Of a stretch of DNA of 56,602 nucleotides, positions 30,176 through 39,529 are shown in pieces. The number at the start of each line of letters is the position of its first letter. Position 1 is the stretch's first letter. The stretch is from Deltaproteobacteria bacterium Ga0077539 (GTDB taxonomy: Bacteria > Myxococcota_A > Polyangia > Polyangiales > Ga0077539): the NCBI GenBank assembly GCA_001465015.1, contig LNEO01000144.1:1-56602 (forward strand). The letters run 5' to 3'. The notes below the pieces were generated by a model. That model did no database searches. It had not been told where the DNA came from and worked only from the letters and a program-made list of their open reading frames with translations. Both the position numbers and the translations under genes were made by a program.

Positions 30176-31843
30176 TCAGCTCTCCTGCCGCGACGACCTT
30201 CGCCACGCGCCCGCGAAGGGGTGGGCGCTCGCGCGCAGGTGATCCTCGAGCCCGCGGATGAGCAGCTTTCGTCCGTCGCGCTCCCAGTCTTCCGCGAGCT
30301 GGTGCAGCCCCTCGAGCACGATGTGATCGACGATGCGCGTCTCGCGAAAATCAACGGCCACGACAGGCTCGTTGGACATCGCGTCGAGCGCCCGTTTGAT
30401 CGAAAGATAATTGCTGAACACCGCCGCGTGTCCGACGCGAACCACGACCTCGCCCTCCGCGCGTTCGACGGAGATCGACGGCGAGAACATGTTGCGGATC
30501 GGCATTCCCCCGACGAGGTGAACGACAAACTTGGTCACGACTCCTGCGGCGACCCCGACGAGCAGGTCCGTCGCCAGCGTCACGACCATCGTGACGACGA
30601 AGATCAAGAGCTGCTCACGACCGAGGTGATAGCTCTTGGCGAAAGCCTTGGGAGACGCGAGGCGGACGCCCGTGAACACGAGCAGCGCCGCGAGCGCCGC
30701 CAACGGGATGGCCTTCAGCAGCCAGGGAACGACCGCGACGAACGCGAAGAGCAGCGCGCCGTGAAAGAAGTTGGACCAGCGCGTTCGCGCTCCGGACGCC
30801 ACGTTCGACGAGCTGCGGACGATCTCCGAGATCATCGGCAGACCGCCGAGCATGCCGGCCACGATGTTTCCCACGCCCGTCGCGAACAGGTCGCGGTCGA
30901 GGCTCGCGCGTCGGTGCCACGGGTCGAGCAGATCGACCGCCTTCGCGCTCAGCATCGACTCGATCGAGCCGACGAGCGCGAACATCGCGATGTACTTCAG
31001 CGAGACGAGCGAGGTCACCCTGGACCAGTCGGGCAGCGTGATGGCGCCGAAGATGCTCGTGTCGATCGGCACCAACACTCGCGGTCCGACGCTGTAGTCG
31101 TGCCCCGCGATCATATAGTGGTGCGCGTGCGACAGATCGAACGCTCGCGCCAGGCCGATTCCCGCAGCGACCACGATGAGCGGCGCGGGGACGCGCTTCA
31201 ACCGCGGCCACGGGAGCCTCGGCCACGCCCACAGAATCAAGAGTCCGATCGCGCCGACCGCGGCGACCTCGGGGTTGGGCTTCAACAAGCTCTTCGGCAG
31301 CTGCGCGAGCAGGTGCAAAGGGTCACCGGGGCTCGGCGCGACGCCCAGCAGCGTGTGCCCTTGCTTGGAGATGATGATGACGCCGATCGCCGCCATCATT
31401 CCGTGGATCACCGACGACGGAAACGTGTCTCCGAGGATTCCTGCGCGGAGCAGCGAGAGCCCCACCTGGAGCACGCCCGCCACCACGATCGCCGCGAGCG
31501 CTCGGCGGTAGCCGACGGCGCCGCCGCCGAGCTCTTGCACGGCGCCGATCGCGATGACGATGAGACCCGCCGCCGGTCCCTTGATCGTCAACGGCGCGCT
31601 GCCGAAAAAGGTGGCCAGCATTCCTCCGACGATCGCGGTGATGAGCCCCGCCATCGGAGGAAACCCGCTCGCCATCGCGATCCCGATCGAGAGGGGCAGC
31701 GCGATGAGAAACACGAGAAATCCAGAGAGCAGATCGTCTCGCCAATGCTTCGCGAGACCGGCGAACCCGTCGGGCGGCGGCGGGCCTTTGAAATGCTCGC
31801 TCTCGGATCGTACGCGTTTACCGTCGCTGTCGCTCGAAGTCAT
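30176..31843 (-). CDS. SulP-family anion transporter with STAS domain
   Basis: A 555-residue inner-membrane transporter of the SulP/SLC26 family, whose members carry bicarbonate, sulphate or dicarboxylates. Seen: the first helices DLLSGFLVFLIALPLSIGIAMASG and GLITAIVGGMLATFFGSAPLTIKGPAAGL, SSVIHGMMAAIGVIII, the SIESMLSAKAVD segment and a C-terminal STAS domain (about 440-540: EGEVVVRVGHAAVFSNYLSIKRAL, VVAVDFRETRIVDHIVLEGL). The ATG at 31843 is preferred over a TTG 51 nt upstream. It is last in the dabA-dabB-nuoM-like run, 101 nt after it, which argues for bicarbonate or carbonate-linked transport (inference); sulphate remains possible. Confidence 0.82.
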   Translation of the reverse strand: MTSSDSDGKRVRSESEHFKGPPPPDGFAGLAKHWRDDLLSGFLVFLIALPLSIGIAMASGFPPMAGLITAIVGGMLATFFGSAPLTIKGPAAGLIVIAIGAVQELGGGAVGYRRALAAIVVAGVLQVGLSLLRAGILGDTFPSSVIHGMMAAIGVIIISKQGHTLLGVAPSPGDPLHLLAQLPKSLLKPNPEVAAVGAIGLLILWAWPRLPWPRLKRVPAPLIVVAAGIGLARAFDLSHAHHYMIAGHDYSVGPRVLVPIDTSIFGAITLPDWSRVTSLVSLKYIAMFALVGSIESMLSAKAVDLLDPWHRRASLDRDLFATGVGNIVAGMLGGLPMISEIVRSSSNVASGARTRWSNFFHGALLFAFVAVVPWLLKAIPLAALAALLVFTGVRLASPKAFAKSYHLGREQLLIFVVTMVVTLATDLLVGVAAGVVTKFVVHLVGGMPIRNMFSPSISVERAEGEVVVRVGHAAVFSNYLSIKRALDAMSNEPVVAVDFRETRIVDHIVLEGLHQLAEDWERDGRKLLIRGLEDHLRASAHPFAGAWRRSSRQES

Positions 31844-31944
31844 AGAGACCGATTGAGTTGCATCGACGATGCCGTGCTTCTCTGAGCGACGCAATCACGG
31901 GATCTGTTGGATCTTCGCGACTCGAGCCCGATGCGGCGGGGGCG

Positions 31945-33426
31945 CTATTGCCCAGCGCTGTGGAGCGATTGCTCGCTGGACAGCGCGCGAACGAGACCGT
32001 CGACCGTCGATCGCCGCAGCTCGATCAGGGCTTGGGGAGCGATCCCCAACGCCGCGATCGCGGCGATGACAGCGTAGCCTACGACCCACTCGCGCGGCCG
32101 AAGATCGCTGACCCTCGCGTCGATCGCCATCTTCGACTCTCCGAAGAATGCCTGAAAAAAAACGCGTAGAATCGTGACTCCGTTGAGCACGGTCACGGCG
32201 AGCAACGCCGCGGCGACAAACGGGTGGCGCACGAGGAGCGCGTGCAGGATCAGGTCCTCGGCCACCCACGCGATCGTGCCGGGCGCTCCGACCGACGCCA
32301 AACCGAGCAAGAAAAAAACCCAAGCAATCTTCGGAAATTGCGCGGCCAAACCCCCGAGGCGTCGAAGATCCGTCGTCGAGGTGCGCGCGGAGATCCACGC
32401 GACCGCGAGGACCTGCCCCAGCGAGACCAGCCCGATCGAGAGCATCTGCAGCATCGAGCCGTGCAGACCTTCGGCGCCCCTCGCTCCGAGGCCCACGAGC
32501 ACGAGCGCGAGCTGACTCGTGATCACGAAGCCCACCGCGCGCCGAAGGTCCCTTTGCCCCAAGGCCATCAGCGCTTGGAGCACCGCGCTCGCGAGCGCGA
32601 TGAGCGACAGCACGGGCAACCACTGTCGCGACGCCTCGGGCACCAATGGGACGAGCACGCGCAGCGCCAAGAACGCGGCCAGATGCGTCCCAGCCGTGAG
32701 CACCGCGAGGCCCACGGGCCCGCGCTCGATCATGACGGGCAGCCACGAGTGCAACGGGGCGACGGCCTTGCGCGTGAGAAGCGCCCATGAAATCAAGAAG
32801 AACACCAGCGGCCCGTATGCGTGCGGGATCGGCGTGGGCTCGCTCAGGTCGAACGGGAGCGCCGCTCCGGCGCTAGCGCGAGACACGCCTACGACGAGCA
32901 CGGCGAGCACGATCGGAATCGAGCCGAGCACGAAATACCCGTCGTACATGCGCGCGAGCTTTCGGCGCACCGTCGCGTTCGGCGATTGATGCAGCGCCAC
33001 CGTCGCCGGAACGAGGCCCGCGATCCAGAAGCTCGCGAGCAACAAGAGATCCTCGGCGCAGTACACGCCCGCCGCGCAGCCCGTCGCCACGAGCACAGAT
33101 TGCACCGAGGCCTTTCCCAGCTCGACGCGCGGCGCGGCGAGGAGCACCCCGGCAGCGATCCCCGCAGCGAGCGGCAGAAACGGCGCGGAGAGCCCGTCGA
33201 GCTCGAGGTGCCACCGCGCGCGCAACCCTGGAATCGCCTCGGAGGTGTGCCGCAAGACCAGCGCGGGGTCGCGGAGAAACACGATCGCGATCACCGAGAC
33301 CACCGCGAGGTATCCCAGCGCGAAGACGCGGCCGATCGTGAGGGCGGTCCCCTCGTCCTTCCACTGCCTGACCACGAGCGCCGCGAGAAAGGGCATCGCG
33401 ACCACCAGCGTGACGAGCGCGCTCAT
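31945..33426 (-). CDS. NuoM-like antiporter subunit of the DAB locus
   Basis: A 493-residue polytopic membrane protein of the complex I/Mrp antiporter family. It has the Lys- and His-bearing helices typical of the H+ channel (WALLTRKAVAPLHSWLPVMIERGPVGLAVLTAGTHLAAF, RDLRRAVGFVITSQLAL, GAPGTIAWVAEDLILHA). Its start codon overlaps the dabB stop (ATGA), so it is translated with it. It is not the complex I subunit: a full NuoM is encoded at 45028-46698, and this copy has DUF2309/DabA as its neighbour. A minimal DAB system needs only DabA and one such subunit, so this second one is an extra proton-conducting module (inference). Confidence 0.78.
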   Translation of the reverse strand: MSALVTLVVAMPFLAALVVRQWKDEGTALTIGRVFALGYLAVVSVIAIVFLRDPALVLRHTSEAIPGLRARWHLELDGLSAPFLPLAAGIAAGVLLAAPRVELGKASVQSVLVATGCAAGVYCAEDLLLLASFWIAGLVPATVALHQSPNATVRRKLARMYDGYFVLGSIPIVLAVLVVGVSRASAGAALPFDLSEPTPIPHAYGPLVFFLISWALLTRKAVAPLHSWLPVMIERGPVGLAVLTAGTHLAAFLALRVLVPLVPEASRQWLPVLSLIALASAVLQALMALGQRDLRRAVGFVITSQLALVLVGLGARGAEGLHGSMLQMLSIGLVSLGQVLAVAWISARTSTTDLRRLGGLAAQFPKIAWVFFLLGLASVGAPGTIAWVAEDLILHALLVRHPFVAAALLAVTVLNGVTILRVFFQAFFGESKMAIDARVSDLRPREWVVGYAVIAAIAALGIAPQALIELRRSTVDGLVRALSSEQSLHSAGQ

Positions 33427-34856
33427 GGACGCTCCTCCACCGGGCCCGGAGCGCGAGAATCGCTCTCGGTCGCCGCAGGCGCGTCGAGGTCGACGCCCGT
33501 CATCGCGGCGACCCAGCGGCGCTCGACGCGATCGAGCGCCGACGAGAGCCCGAGGACCGGGCGCAGGATCACCCGATCGACCACCGCGTCGATGTGAAAG
33601 TCCTCGAGCGCCAGCGCGTGCACCCGATCCACGATCGAGCGCGGGACGAGCCGCTCGAGCAACGAGCGGTCCTCGCGGCTCGAGTCCTCGAGGGCCGCGC
33701 GAATCGCCTCTGCGTCGTGCAGCGCCGACGGCGCGCGGAGCAACTGCAGCGTCCGCAGGCACGCGTGCGCGACCATGTACACCAGCACGACGTTGTAGAG
33801 CCGAAGCGCGACGCCCAACACCATGATGCCGACCTGCGTCACCGTGGCGTACGCCAGCGCGCTCTTGACGTCGCTGCGGGTGTGACCGGCGATCGTCGCC
33901 CAGAGCGCGGTGGCCGCGCCGATGACGGCCACCATCAGGCTCGCGGCAGGGGAGGCTTCGATGAGCGGCGCCGAGCGAAGCAGCAGATAGACGCCAGCAT
34001 GCACCGCGAGACCGCCATAGAAGAGCGCGCTCGATGGAGTCGGGCCCTCCATCGCGCGCGGCAGCCAGGTCCCCAACGGAAAGAGCGCGCTCTTTCCGAT
34101 CGCCGCGAACACAATGGCCGCGGAGATGACGAACGCAGACGATGGGGCGAGGTGCGTCTGCGCGTCGGGCCAGGCGTGACGCTCGAAGGCGTCGAAGAAC
34201 CCCGACGAGCCCGCGAAATGGTGCAAGAGCACGCCCGCGACGAGCAGACCGACGTCCGTCACGCGATACGTGAGCATCGCCCGGATCGCGGCTCGAGTCG
34301 GACCGCGACGGAGGTGAAAGAACGCGATCAAGAGCATCGAAGAGATGCCCGCGAGCTCCCATCCTACGAACAGAAGGTCGTAGCTGCCGGCGAGCACCAG
34401 CACCTGCATGCCGCCGACGAAGAGGGCGAGCAGGAGAAAATACCGAAAAAACCCTGGTTCGCGGTGCAGGTAGCGCACCGAGAATCGCGCGGTGATCCAC
34501 GAGAGCACGCCGGTGAGCACGCTCGTCGTAGCGGACAGTCGATCGACGAGCAGGTCGACTTCGAACCGGTATCCGACCGCCCCGTGCCCGCTCGTCGCGA
34601 ACGCGTGTCCGCGCGGACCGAGGTCGAAGATGCTGCCGTATCGCAGAACGAGCGGACCGTCGTGGCGCAACCACAGCGCCGCGAGGCCCATCGAGGCGAG
34701 CGACGACAGCCCGCACAACACGAGCACCGTGCGCGAAGTCGCGCGCTCGGAGGGACGCGCCCCGAGTCCGCCGAGCAACAAGAGCGGAAGCACCGCGACG
34801 AACGGCAGCGCCACCGTCGCTCCGCCGAGCCACCATGCCAGCTGCTCTGCGTTCAT
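33423..34856 (-). CDS. dabB: DabB: NuoL-like proton-conducting subunit
   Basis: A 477-residue antiporter-like membrane protein, the energy-coupling partner of DabA. Proton flow through DabB is thought to drive vectorial hydration of CO2 to bicarbonate in DAB complexes. Seen: FEVDLLVDRLSATTSVLTGVLSWITARFSVRYLH, YDLLFVGWELAGISSMLLIAFF, the channel helices GKSALFPLGTWLPRAMEGPTPSSALFYGGLAVHAGVYLL and DVKSALAYATVTQVGIMVLG, then a soluble C-terminal region (about 380-477) with an acidic tail. Its start overlaps the dabA stop (ATGA) and its stop overlaps the next start (ATGA). The call rests on adjacency to DUF2309 as well as on similarity to NuoL. Confidence 0.83.
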   Translation of the reverse strand: MNAEQLAWWLGGATVALPFVAVLPLLLLGGLGARPSERATSRTVLVLCGLSSLASMGLAALWLRHDGPLVLRYGSIFDLGPRGHAFATSGHGAVGYRFEVDLLVDRLSATTSVLTGVLSWITARFSVRYLHREPGFFRYFLLLALFVGGMQVLVLAGSYDLLFVGWELAGISSMLLIAFFHLRRGPTRAAIRAMLTYRVTDVGLLVAGVLLHHFAGSSGFFDAFERHAWPDAQTHLAPSSAFVISAAIVFAAIGKSALFPLGTWLPRAMEGPTPSSALFYGGLAVHAGVYLLLRSAPLIEASPAASLMVAVIGAATALWATIAGHTRSDVKSALAYATVTQVGIMVLGVALRLYNVVLVYMVAHACLRTLQLLRAPSALHDAEAIRAALEDSSREDRSLLERLVPRSIVDRVHALALEDFHIDAVVDRVILRPVLGLSSALDRVERRWVAAMTGVDLDAPAATESDSRAPGPVEERP

Positions 34857-37792
34857 CGCGACGCCTGCTGCGGCTCGGGGGCGCCGCGCCGAGGCGCGAT
34901 CTTCGCTGGCGGCAAGGAGTCCATGCGCCCCACGTAGCTCTGCTCGCTGCGATCGTGAACCGGCAGCGAGATATCGTCCGGATCGTGGCGCTCGAAGCGA
35001 CCGTCGACGAAGACATGCATCGCGCGCGTCTCGGGATCGAGGCTCACGAGCCGCACCCAGCCGTTGACGACGAGCTCGCTTACTTCAGGGTTGCTCGCCG
35101 CGACGCGAAGCAGCGCCGCGGGCGTCGCCTCGACGACGCACAACAGTCGCACTGGCTCGTGAATCTCGGTCATTTGCCTGGGCAGACCGGTGCGCAGATC
35201 GCCGCTCACCCCCTCTTGCACGCCGAGCAACCCCGAGAGGTTGTGCGGCAGCTTCGTCCCTGCGCCGAAGCGCTCGGGGTCGACCGTCGAGAAGTAGTAC
35301 TCGAGGTTGATTCCCGCGCCGACAGGGACGACCGCGCCGAGGATGCGCGCGAGCACCGCGTCGTCGCGATCGAGCGACGGGTCGTAGGAGACCAGAAACG
35401 CTCGTCGATCGAGGAAGAGACCGCGCGTGATGTCTCGACGCCCCACGACGCACGCGGCGTTGGTCGCGTGGCCGAGCTCGGGTCGCGCCTGGCTGAGGTC
35501 GACCGAGCGCTCTTCGACGTGAGCGAGCGCCTGTTCGGGCGTGAGCGCGCTCGGGGCGTGCTCGAACTTGCGGCACCGCTCGTGCGCAGAGCGCGCCCGC
35601 GCGACGTCGAGCGCGGCGACGAGCTCCTCGAGCGCTGCGCGCGCGCTCTCGGGGACAGCGTCGACGTCGAAGAGGGTGACAGCATCCGTGGTCGTGTCGT
35701 GCCAGCCTCCGACGAACCAGGTCGCGTCGGGGATGTCGATGCCCTGCGCGCGCAGCCCGTCGCGAACGACAGGCTCGTTGGCCATCGCCGCGAACGCGCG
35801 CGCGTTGGGGCCGCCGTTGTGTCCTCCGCACGCGCCACACTCGTACGCAGAGTGATGGGGGTTGTTGACGGTGGACGCGCCGTGGCCGAGCAGCGCCACG
35901 ATCGGCGCGAAGGTGCGCGTGAGCCCGATGGCCTCGAGCGTCGCCCGCACACGAGCGACGCGCTCGTCTTCGGCGAATCCATGGGGCTTGTCGCCAGCGT
36001 CCTCGGGATGCGAGCGCGAGGTCGACAGGATCGTGCGCGGCGTCGGGACTACTTTCGCGCTCAGCCATTGAGAAAACCGCGCCGAGAGCCTGGGAAACAG
36101 CACCCTGGTCAGCATCGTCCACACCGCCACGACGCCGATGACCGGGGTGAGCGCCACGCCGCGCACGAGCGAGCCCGTTGCGTCAGCGACCGCGCGACGC
36201 GCGCGGGCGGCGAGCGCGCGACGCTGTCTTCGCTGCCGCGAGACGTGCGCGTGCGAAGCCGTCGCGACCTCGCGCACGACGTGACCGGGCGTGACCACGA
36301 CGGGGCACTGAGCCGCCGCGCGAGGATCGTCGAGGCCAGCCCAATCCATGGCGATCCCGAAGAAGCCAGCGACGCCGTAGGTCCAGTATCGCGGGTCGAG
36401 CTCCTCGAAGTGCCTTCGAATCGCCTCTTCTCTGTCATCGATGCAGAAGGCCACTTGAAATCGTGGGCTAGCATCGGCCGGGTCAGCGGGGCTCCGCAGG
36501 TTGTCCGAGAGCGCCGAGAGCACCATGCGCATGTGCTGCCGCTCGTATGCTTCTTGAAACACCTGGCGACGCTCGATCGACGTGAAGCTGTCGAGGACCG
36601 CGAGCGTCCCGCGAACACCCTCGGCGCCCGCGCGCTCGACGCTGTCGAGCCCGACTCCGCCGCGCTCGAACAGCTCGAACAGCCGAAACACCCCGTCGAG
36701 CGTCCGGTCTTCACGCTCGGTGCGCGCCGCGAGAAACGAGCGCATCGACGCCAGCGGGCCGCTGTGTCCTTCGTGCGCAGCGGCGCTTCGAACGCACTCT
36801 CGATCGAGCACGAGGCGCAGCGCGACGAACTCGAGCAACGAGACCGGCGGCGCGGCCTGCGATCGATCCGCGGGCACAGCCTCGAGTCGCGCGACCATGC
36901 CGGCCCAACCACCGAGAGAGCCCAGCGAGCGCTCGAGGTAGCTCTCCCAGTGCGCTTCGCCGACGCCGAGCTCATCGAGCGCAGCCGAGATGAGCGATCG
37001 CGCTCCGCCGCGCCCGGCGCGGTCGAGGACGATCGACGCGTTCTCGAGCGCTTCGCCCCGCGCCCAGCGCGCCGCGTGGAGCTGCGCGGTGGCCGCGGCG
37101 AGCAGACCACGATCACGGTGAGCCATCGGCCAGCGCGCGACCCGCTCGTCGAGAAACGCCGCGAGAAACCGGACCAACCACAGGTCTGCCTGCTCGCAGG
37201 GGTCGACGCCGCTCAGCGCGCGAAGCCCGTCGCGGTGCGTGCGATCGACGCCAACGCGATCGGTCTCGTCCACGCCCGGCGCGAGGTGCCCGAGCAGGCT
37301 TCGAATCGCCGCCAACAGCGCGGACCTCGGCGAGCGCGGCGCAGCGCCCGCGAACACCACGCGGAGCTCTTCGTCCTCGTCGAGCGCGAACCGCCGCGCC
37401 GAGCGCGAGGCCGGGGTGATCCCGTGCACCAGCGAGAGCTTCTCGACCTTCGTGGGATCGAGCGGGGCGCACCAACGAGCGCCGAGCTGCGAGTGTCTCC
37501 GCGCGAGGGCGGCGTCGAGGTCTTCGTCCGCGATTCGCCCTGTAGCAAGCTCGGCGCGAAATCGATCTTCGCTCAGGTAGCCTTCTGCGCCAGTTCTCTC
37601 GGTGACGCGCTTGATCGCGTCGTGAAAGGACTCGTGCTGCACCGCGTGCAGGGTGTTGTGATGAACAAACGTGCCGATCGGCCCTTGCGCGGGCAACACG
37701 TGGCGGAGGTGATCGAGCGCGTGTTCGAGGGCGTGTTCGCGAGAGTCGTCGGAGCGTGAAGTCGACATCGAAGCAAAACTCGGTGGCGACAT
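34853..37792 (-). CDS. dabA: DabA (DUF2309/UPF0753) inorganic-carbon transport subunit
   Basis: A 979-residue protein of the DUF2309 family. In the DAB complex it is a carbonic-anhydrase-like subunit that captures CO2 as bicarbonate on the cytoplasmic side, driven by DabB. Seen: the N-terminal PAQGPIGTFVHHNTLHA; FCIDDREEAIRRHFE with Cys450 and Asp452; LLGHGAS with His637; and YECGACGG with Cys652. The Cys-x-Asp pair and the 15-residue His-to-Cys spacing match the zinc-site residues described for Halothiobacillus DabA, so the site looks intact. An ATG 24 nt further in (37768) is an equally possible start. It lies 156 nt after the kinase gene, on the same strand. Confidence 0.88.
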   Translation of the reverse strand: MSPPSFASMSTSRSDDSREHALEHALDHLRHVLPAQGPIGTFVHHNTLHAVQHESFHDAIKRVTERTGAEGYLSEDRFRAELATGRIADEDLDAALARRHSQLGARWCAPLDPTKVEKLSLVHGITPASRSARRFALDEDEELRVVFAGAAPRSPRSALLAAIRSLLGHLAPGVDETDRVGVDRTHRDGLRALSGVDPCEQADLWLVRFLAAFLDERVARWPMAHRDRGLLAAATAQLHAARWARGEALENASIVLDRAGRGGARSLISAALDELGVGEAHWESYLERSLGSLGGWAGMVARLEAVPADRSQAAPPVSLLEFVALRLVLDRECVRSAAAHEGHSGPLASMRSFLAARTEREDRTLDGVFRLFELFERGGVGLDSVERAGAEGVRGTLAVLDSFTSIERRQVFQEAYERQHMRMVLSALSDNLRSPADPADASPRFQVAFCIDDREEAIRRHFEELDPRYWTYGVAGFFGIAMDWAGLDDPRAAAQCPVVVTPGHVVREVATASHAHVSRQRRQRRALAARARRAVADATGSLVRGVALTPVIGVVAVWTMLTRVLFPRLSARFSQWLSAKVVPTPRTILSTSRSHPEDAGDKPHGFAEDERVARVRATLEAIGLTRTFAPIVALLGHGASTVNNPHHSAYECGACGGHNGGPNARAFAAMANEPVVRDGLRAQGIDIPDATWFVGGWHDTTTDAVTLFDVDAVPESARAALEELVAALDVARARSAHERCRKFEHAPSALTPEQALAHVEERSVDLSQARPELGHATNAACVVGRRDITRGLFLDRRAFLVSYDPSLDRDDAVLARILGAVVPVGAGINLEYYFSTVDPERFGAGTKLPHNLSGLLGVQEGVSGDLRTGLPRQMTEIHEPVRLLCVVEATPAALLRVAASNPEVSELVVNGWVRLVSLDPETRAMHVFVDGRFERHDPDDISLPVHDRSEQSYVGRMDSLPPAKIAPRRGAPEPQQASR

Positions 37793-37948
37793 TGCATTCG
37801 GCGGGCCGCGCTCGGAGCGGCTGCGAAGCGGGTCGGTCGCTCGCTTTCGGAGTCTGCTCGTTGCTGCAGCGATCCCCGTTGGGGAACAATTGCACGCTCC
37901 CGACGGAGGGTGCGTAGATTCTTCCCATCCGCACGGATCGTTCGTTGT
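37793..37948 (-). other. Leader/promoter region of the dabA operon
   Basis: This 156-nt gap lies between the histidine kinase stop and dabA. I looked on the minus strand for a sigma-54 -24/-12 element, expected because the neighbouring regulator is NtrC-type, and found none convincing. The only structure seen is a short hairpin, TCCCC-AAC-GGGGA as read on the minus strand, at 37873-37885. The operon may instead be transcribed from ahead of the kinase gene. Confidence 0.3.
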
Positions 37949-39385
37949 TCAACTTCGGGCGAGCGGCAAGAAGACCTCGACGGTCGTTCCTCGGTGGAGG
38001 CCGGACGCGATTCGCATCCATCCTCCGTGGGCGCGAACGATTCCGTCGGCCACAGACAGCCCGAGGCCGGTGCCCTCGCCAGCCTTCTTTCTCGTAAAGA
38101 ACGGCTCGAACACGTGGGCGATGTCCTCGGGATCGATGCCGCCACCCTGATCTTCGATCGCCACTCGCACAAACTCGTCCGCCTCGGGAACATCTCTCGG
38201 AACTTCGACCGCCGTGCCCGAGACGCGCGTCACGGTCGCGCGCACGGTCCCCCCTTCGGGCATCGACTGAATCGCGTTCATCACCAGATTCGAAAAGACC
38301 TGCAAAAGCTGCGCAGAATCGACGCGCGCCGTCGACAGGCCATCTCCCGACAGCCGCAGCTCTGCGCCGCTCTTGCGCGCGATCGGCTCGAGCAGCGTCC
38401 AGGTCTTCTCGACGAGCGCATCGATGACGTGCGCCTTGCGCTCTGACGTTGTCTTTCGTCCAAAATCCAGGAGTTCGCGGATCAGCTCCGCCATGCGCTG
38501 CGCTTGCTCCGCGATGATCCGCGCGCTCTTCGTGAGGGCCTCGTCCTCGCTTCGCTTCTCGATGATCTTCGCGTGGCCGAGGACCGTGTTGATCGGAGTT
38601 CCCAGCTCGTGCGCGAGCGCCGCCGAGAGCTGCCCGACGGTCCTCAGGCGGTCGCCGTGCCGCAGCGTCTCTTGCAGCAAGACCCGCTCGGTCTCGACTT
38701 CACGCAGCGCCACGCGCGCCGTCGAGAGGCGCTCGGCCATCGCGTTCATCTCCGAGGCGAGAATCCCCACGTCGTCGACGCCCGTGATGCTCGTGCGCGA
38801 CTCGAGGTCCCCCGCGCCGATGCGCTTGGCGTGCTGCGCGAGCTCCGCGAGCGGCCGCGCCAGGAGCGTTCGCACGACGATGTACGCGATCGTTCCCGCC
38901 AGCGCGATCAACGCCGCCGCTTGAATGAGCGCGGCGATCAATCCCAGCCTCTCGAACTCGCGGTGGACATCTTGTGGTTCATCGAGCTCGATCACCAACT
39001 GGCCCGGCGAATGCATAACGATCGGAACCAGCGTGCGAATCCGACCCCGCGCCGCAGCCACCACGATCTCGCGGCGAGCGAAGGCCCTTCGTTGCTCGTC
39101 GCTCGTCGCTGCGAGCCAGTCCGGCGCTCGACCGCGCGCGTCGAGGCTCACGTCGATGTGGCCCTGCTTCAGGCGTTCGTCATCGACCAGCGCGCGAGCG
39201 CTCGCCGCCGGATCGCGCGACGCGACCACCACTGCGCGCAGCGCCTGCCCGAAGAACTGCCGATCGCGCAGCGTCGCGTCCATCAACAGGTCTTGCTCGA
39301 CCCGCACCCGAAGAAACGCTCCGATGCTGAGCACGGCGGCGATGGCAACCACGATCGCGAGCCACAAACGAGTCACGATGCTCAT
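37949..39385 (-). CDS. Membrane sensor histidine kinase
   Basis: A 478-residue sensor kinase. TM1 (about 5-27) and TM2 (about 150-172) flank a periplasmic sensor of roughly 120 residues. HAMP follows (about 173-230), then HisKA with His259 in LSAALAHELGTPINTVLGH, and HATPase_c with N-box NLVMNAIQSM, G1 DQGGGI, F-box FEPFFTRK and G2 GTGLGLSV. It probably phosphorylates the divergent NtrC-type regulator. It lies upstream of dabA on the same strand, so it may sense carbon or pH status for that operon (inference from position). The ATG at 39385 is used; ATG at 39394 is also open. Confidence 0.88.
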   Translation of the reverse strand: MSIVTRLWLAIVVAIAAVLSIGAFLRVRVEQDLLMDATLRDRQFFGQALRAVVVASRDPAASARALVDDERLKQGHIDVSLDARGRAPDWLAATSDEQRRAFARREIVVAAARGRIRTLVPIVMHSPGQLVIELDEPQDVHREFERLGLIAALIQAAALIALAGTIAYIVVRTLLARPLAELAQHAKRIGAGDLESRTSITGVDDVGILASEMNAMAERLSTARVALREVETERVLLQETLRHGDRLRTVGQLSAALAHELGTPINTVLGHAKIIEKRSEDEALTKSARIIAEQAQRMAELIRELLDFGRKTTSERKAHVIDALVEKTWTLLEPIARKSGAELRLSGDGLSTARVDSAQLLQVFSNLVMNAIQSMPEGGTVRATVTRVSGTAVEVPRDVPEADEFVRVAIEDQGGGIDPEDIAHVFEPFFTRKKAGEGTGLGLSVADGIVRAHGGWMRIASGLHRGTTVEVFLPLARS

Positions 39386-39529
39386 AGCGAGCACTCGGTA
39401 TCACAAACTCTTCGCGCCGCCCGAGCTTCCGTCCAGCGACGCTCGTCGACAAACGTCCGAGTCTCGATGCGTCTGCCACGGAGCTCGTCGGCGACGCATC
39501 GCCACCATCTCCGCAACGGACTGGCACCC

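Noticed and set aside
31945..34856. dabB and the NuoM-like gene as remnants of a second complex I.
   Set aside because: They are translationally coupled to a DUF2309 gene with intact zinc residues, no other complex I subunit is near, and full nuoL and nuoM occur at 45-49 kb.
37873..37885. Short TCCCC/GGGGA hairpin before dabA as a riboswitch or attenuator.
   Set aside because: Only five base pairs, with no flanking conserved structure.
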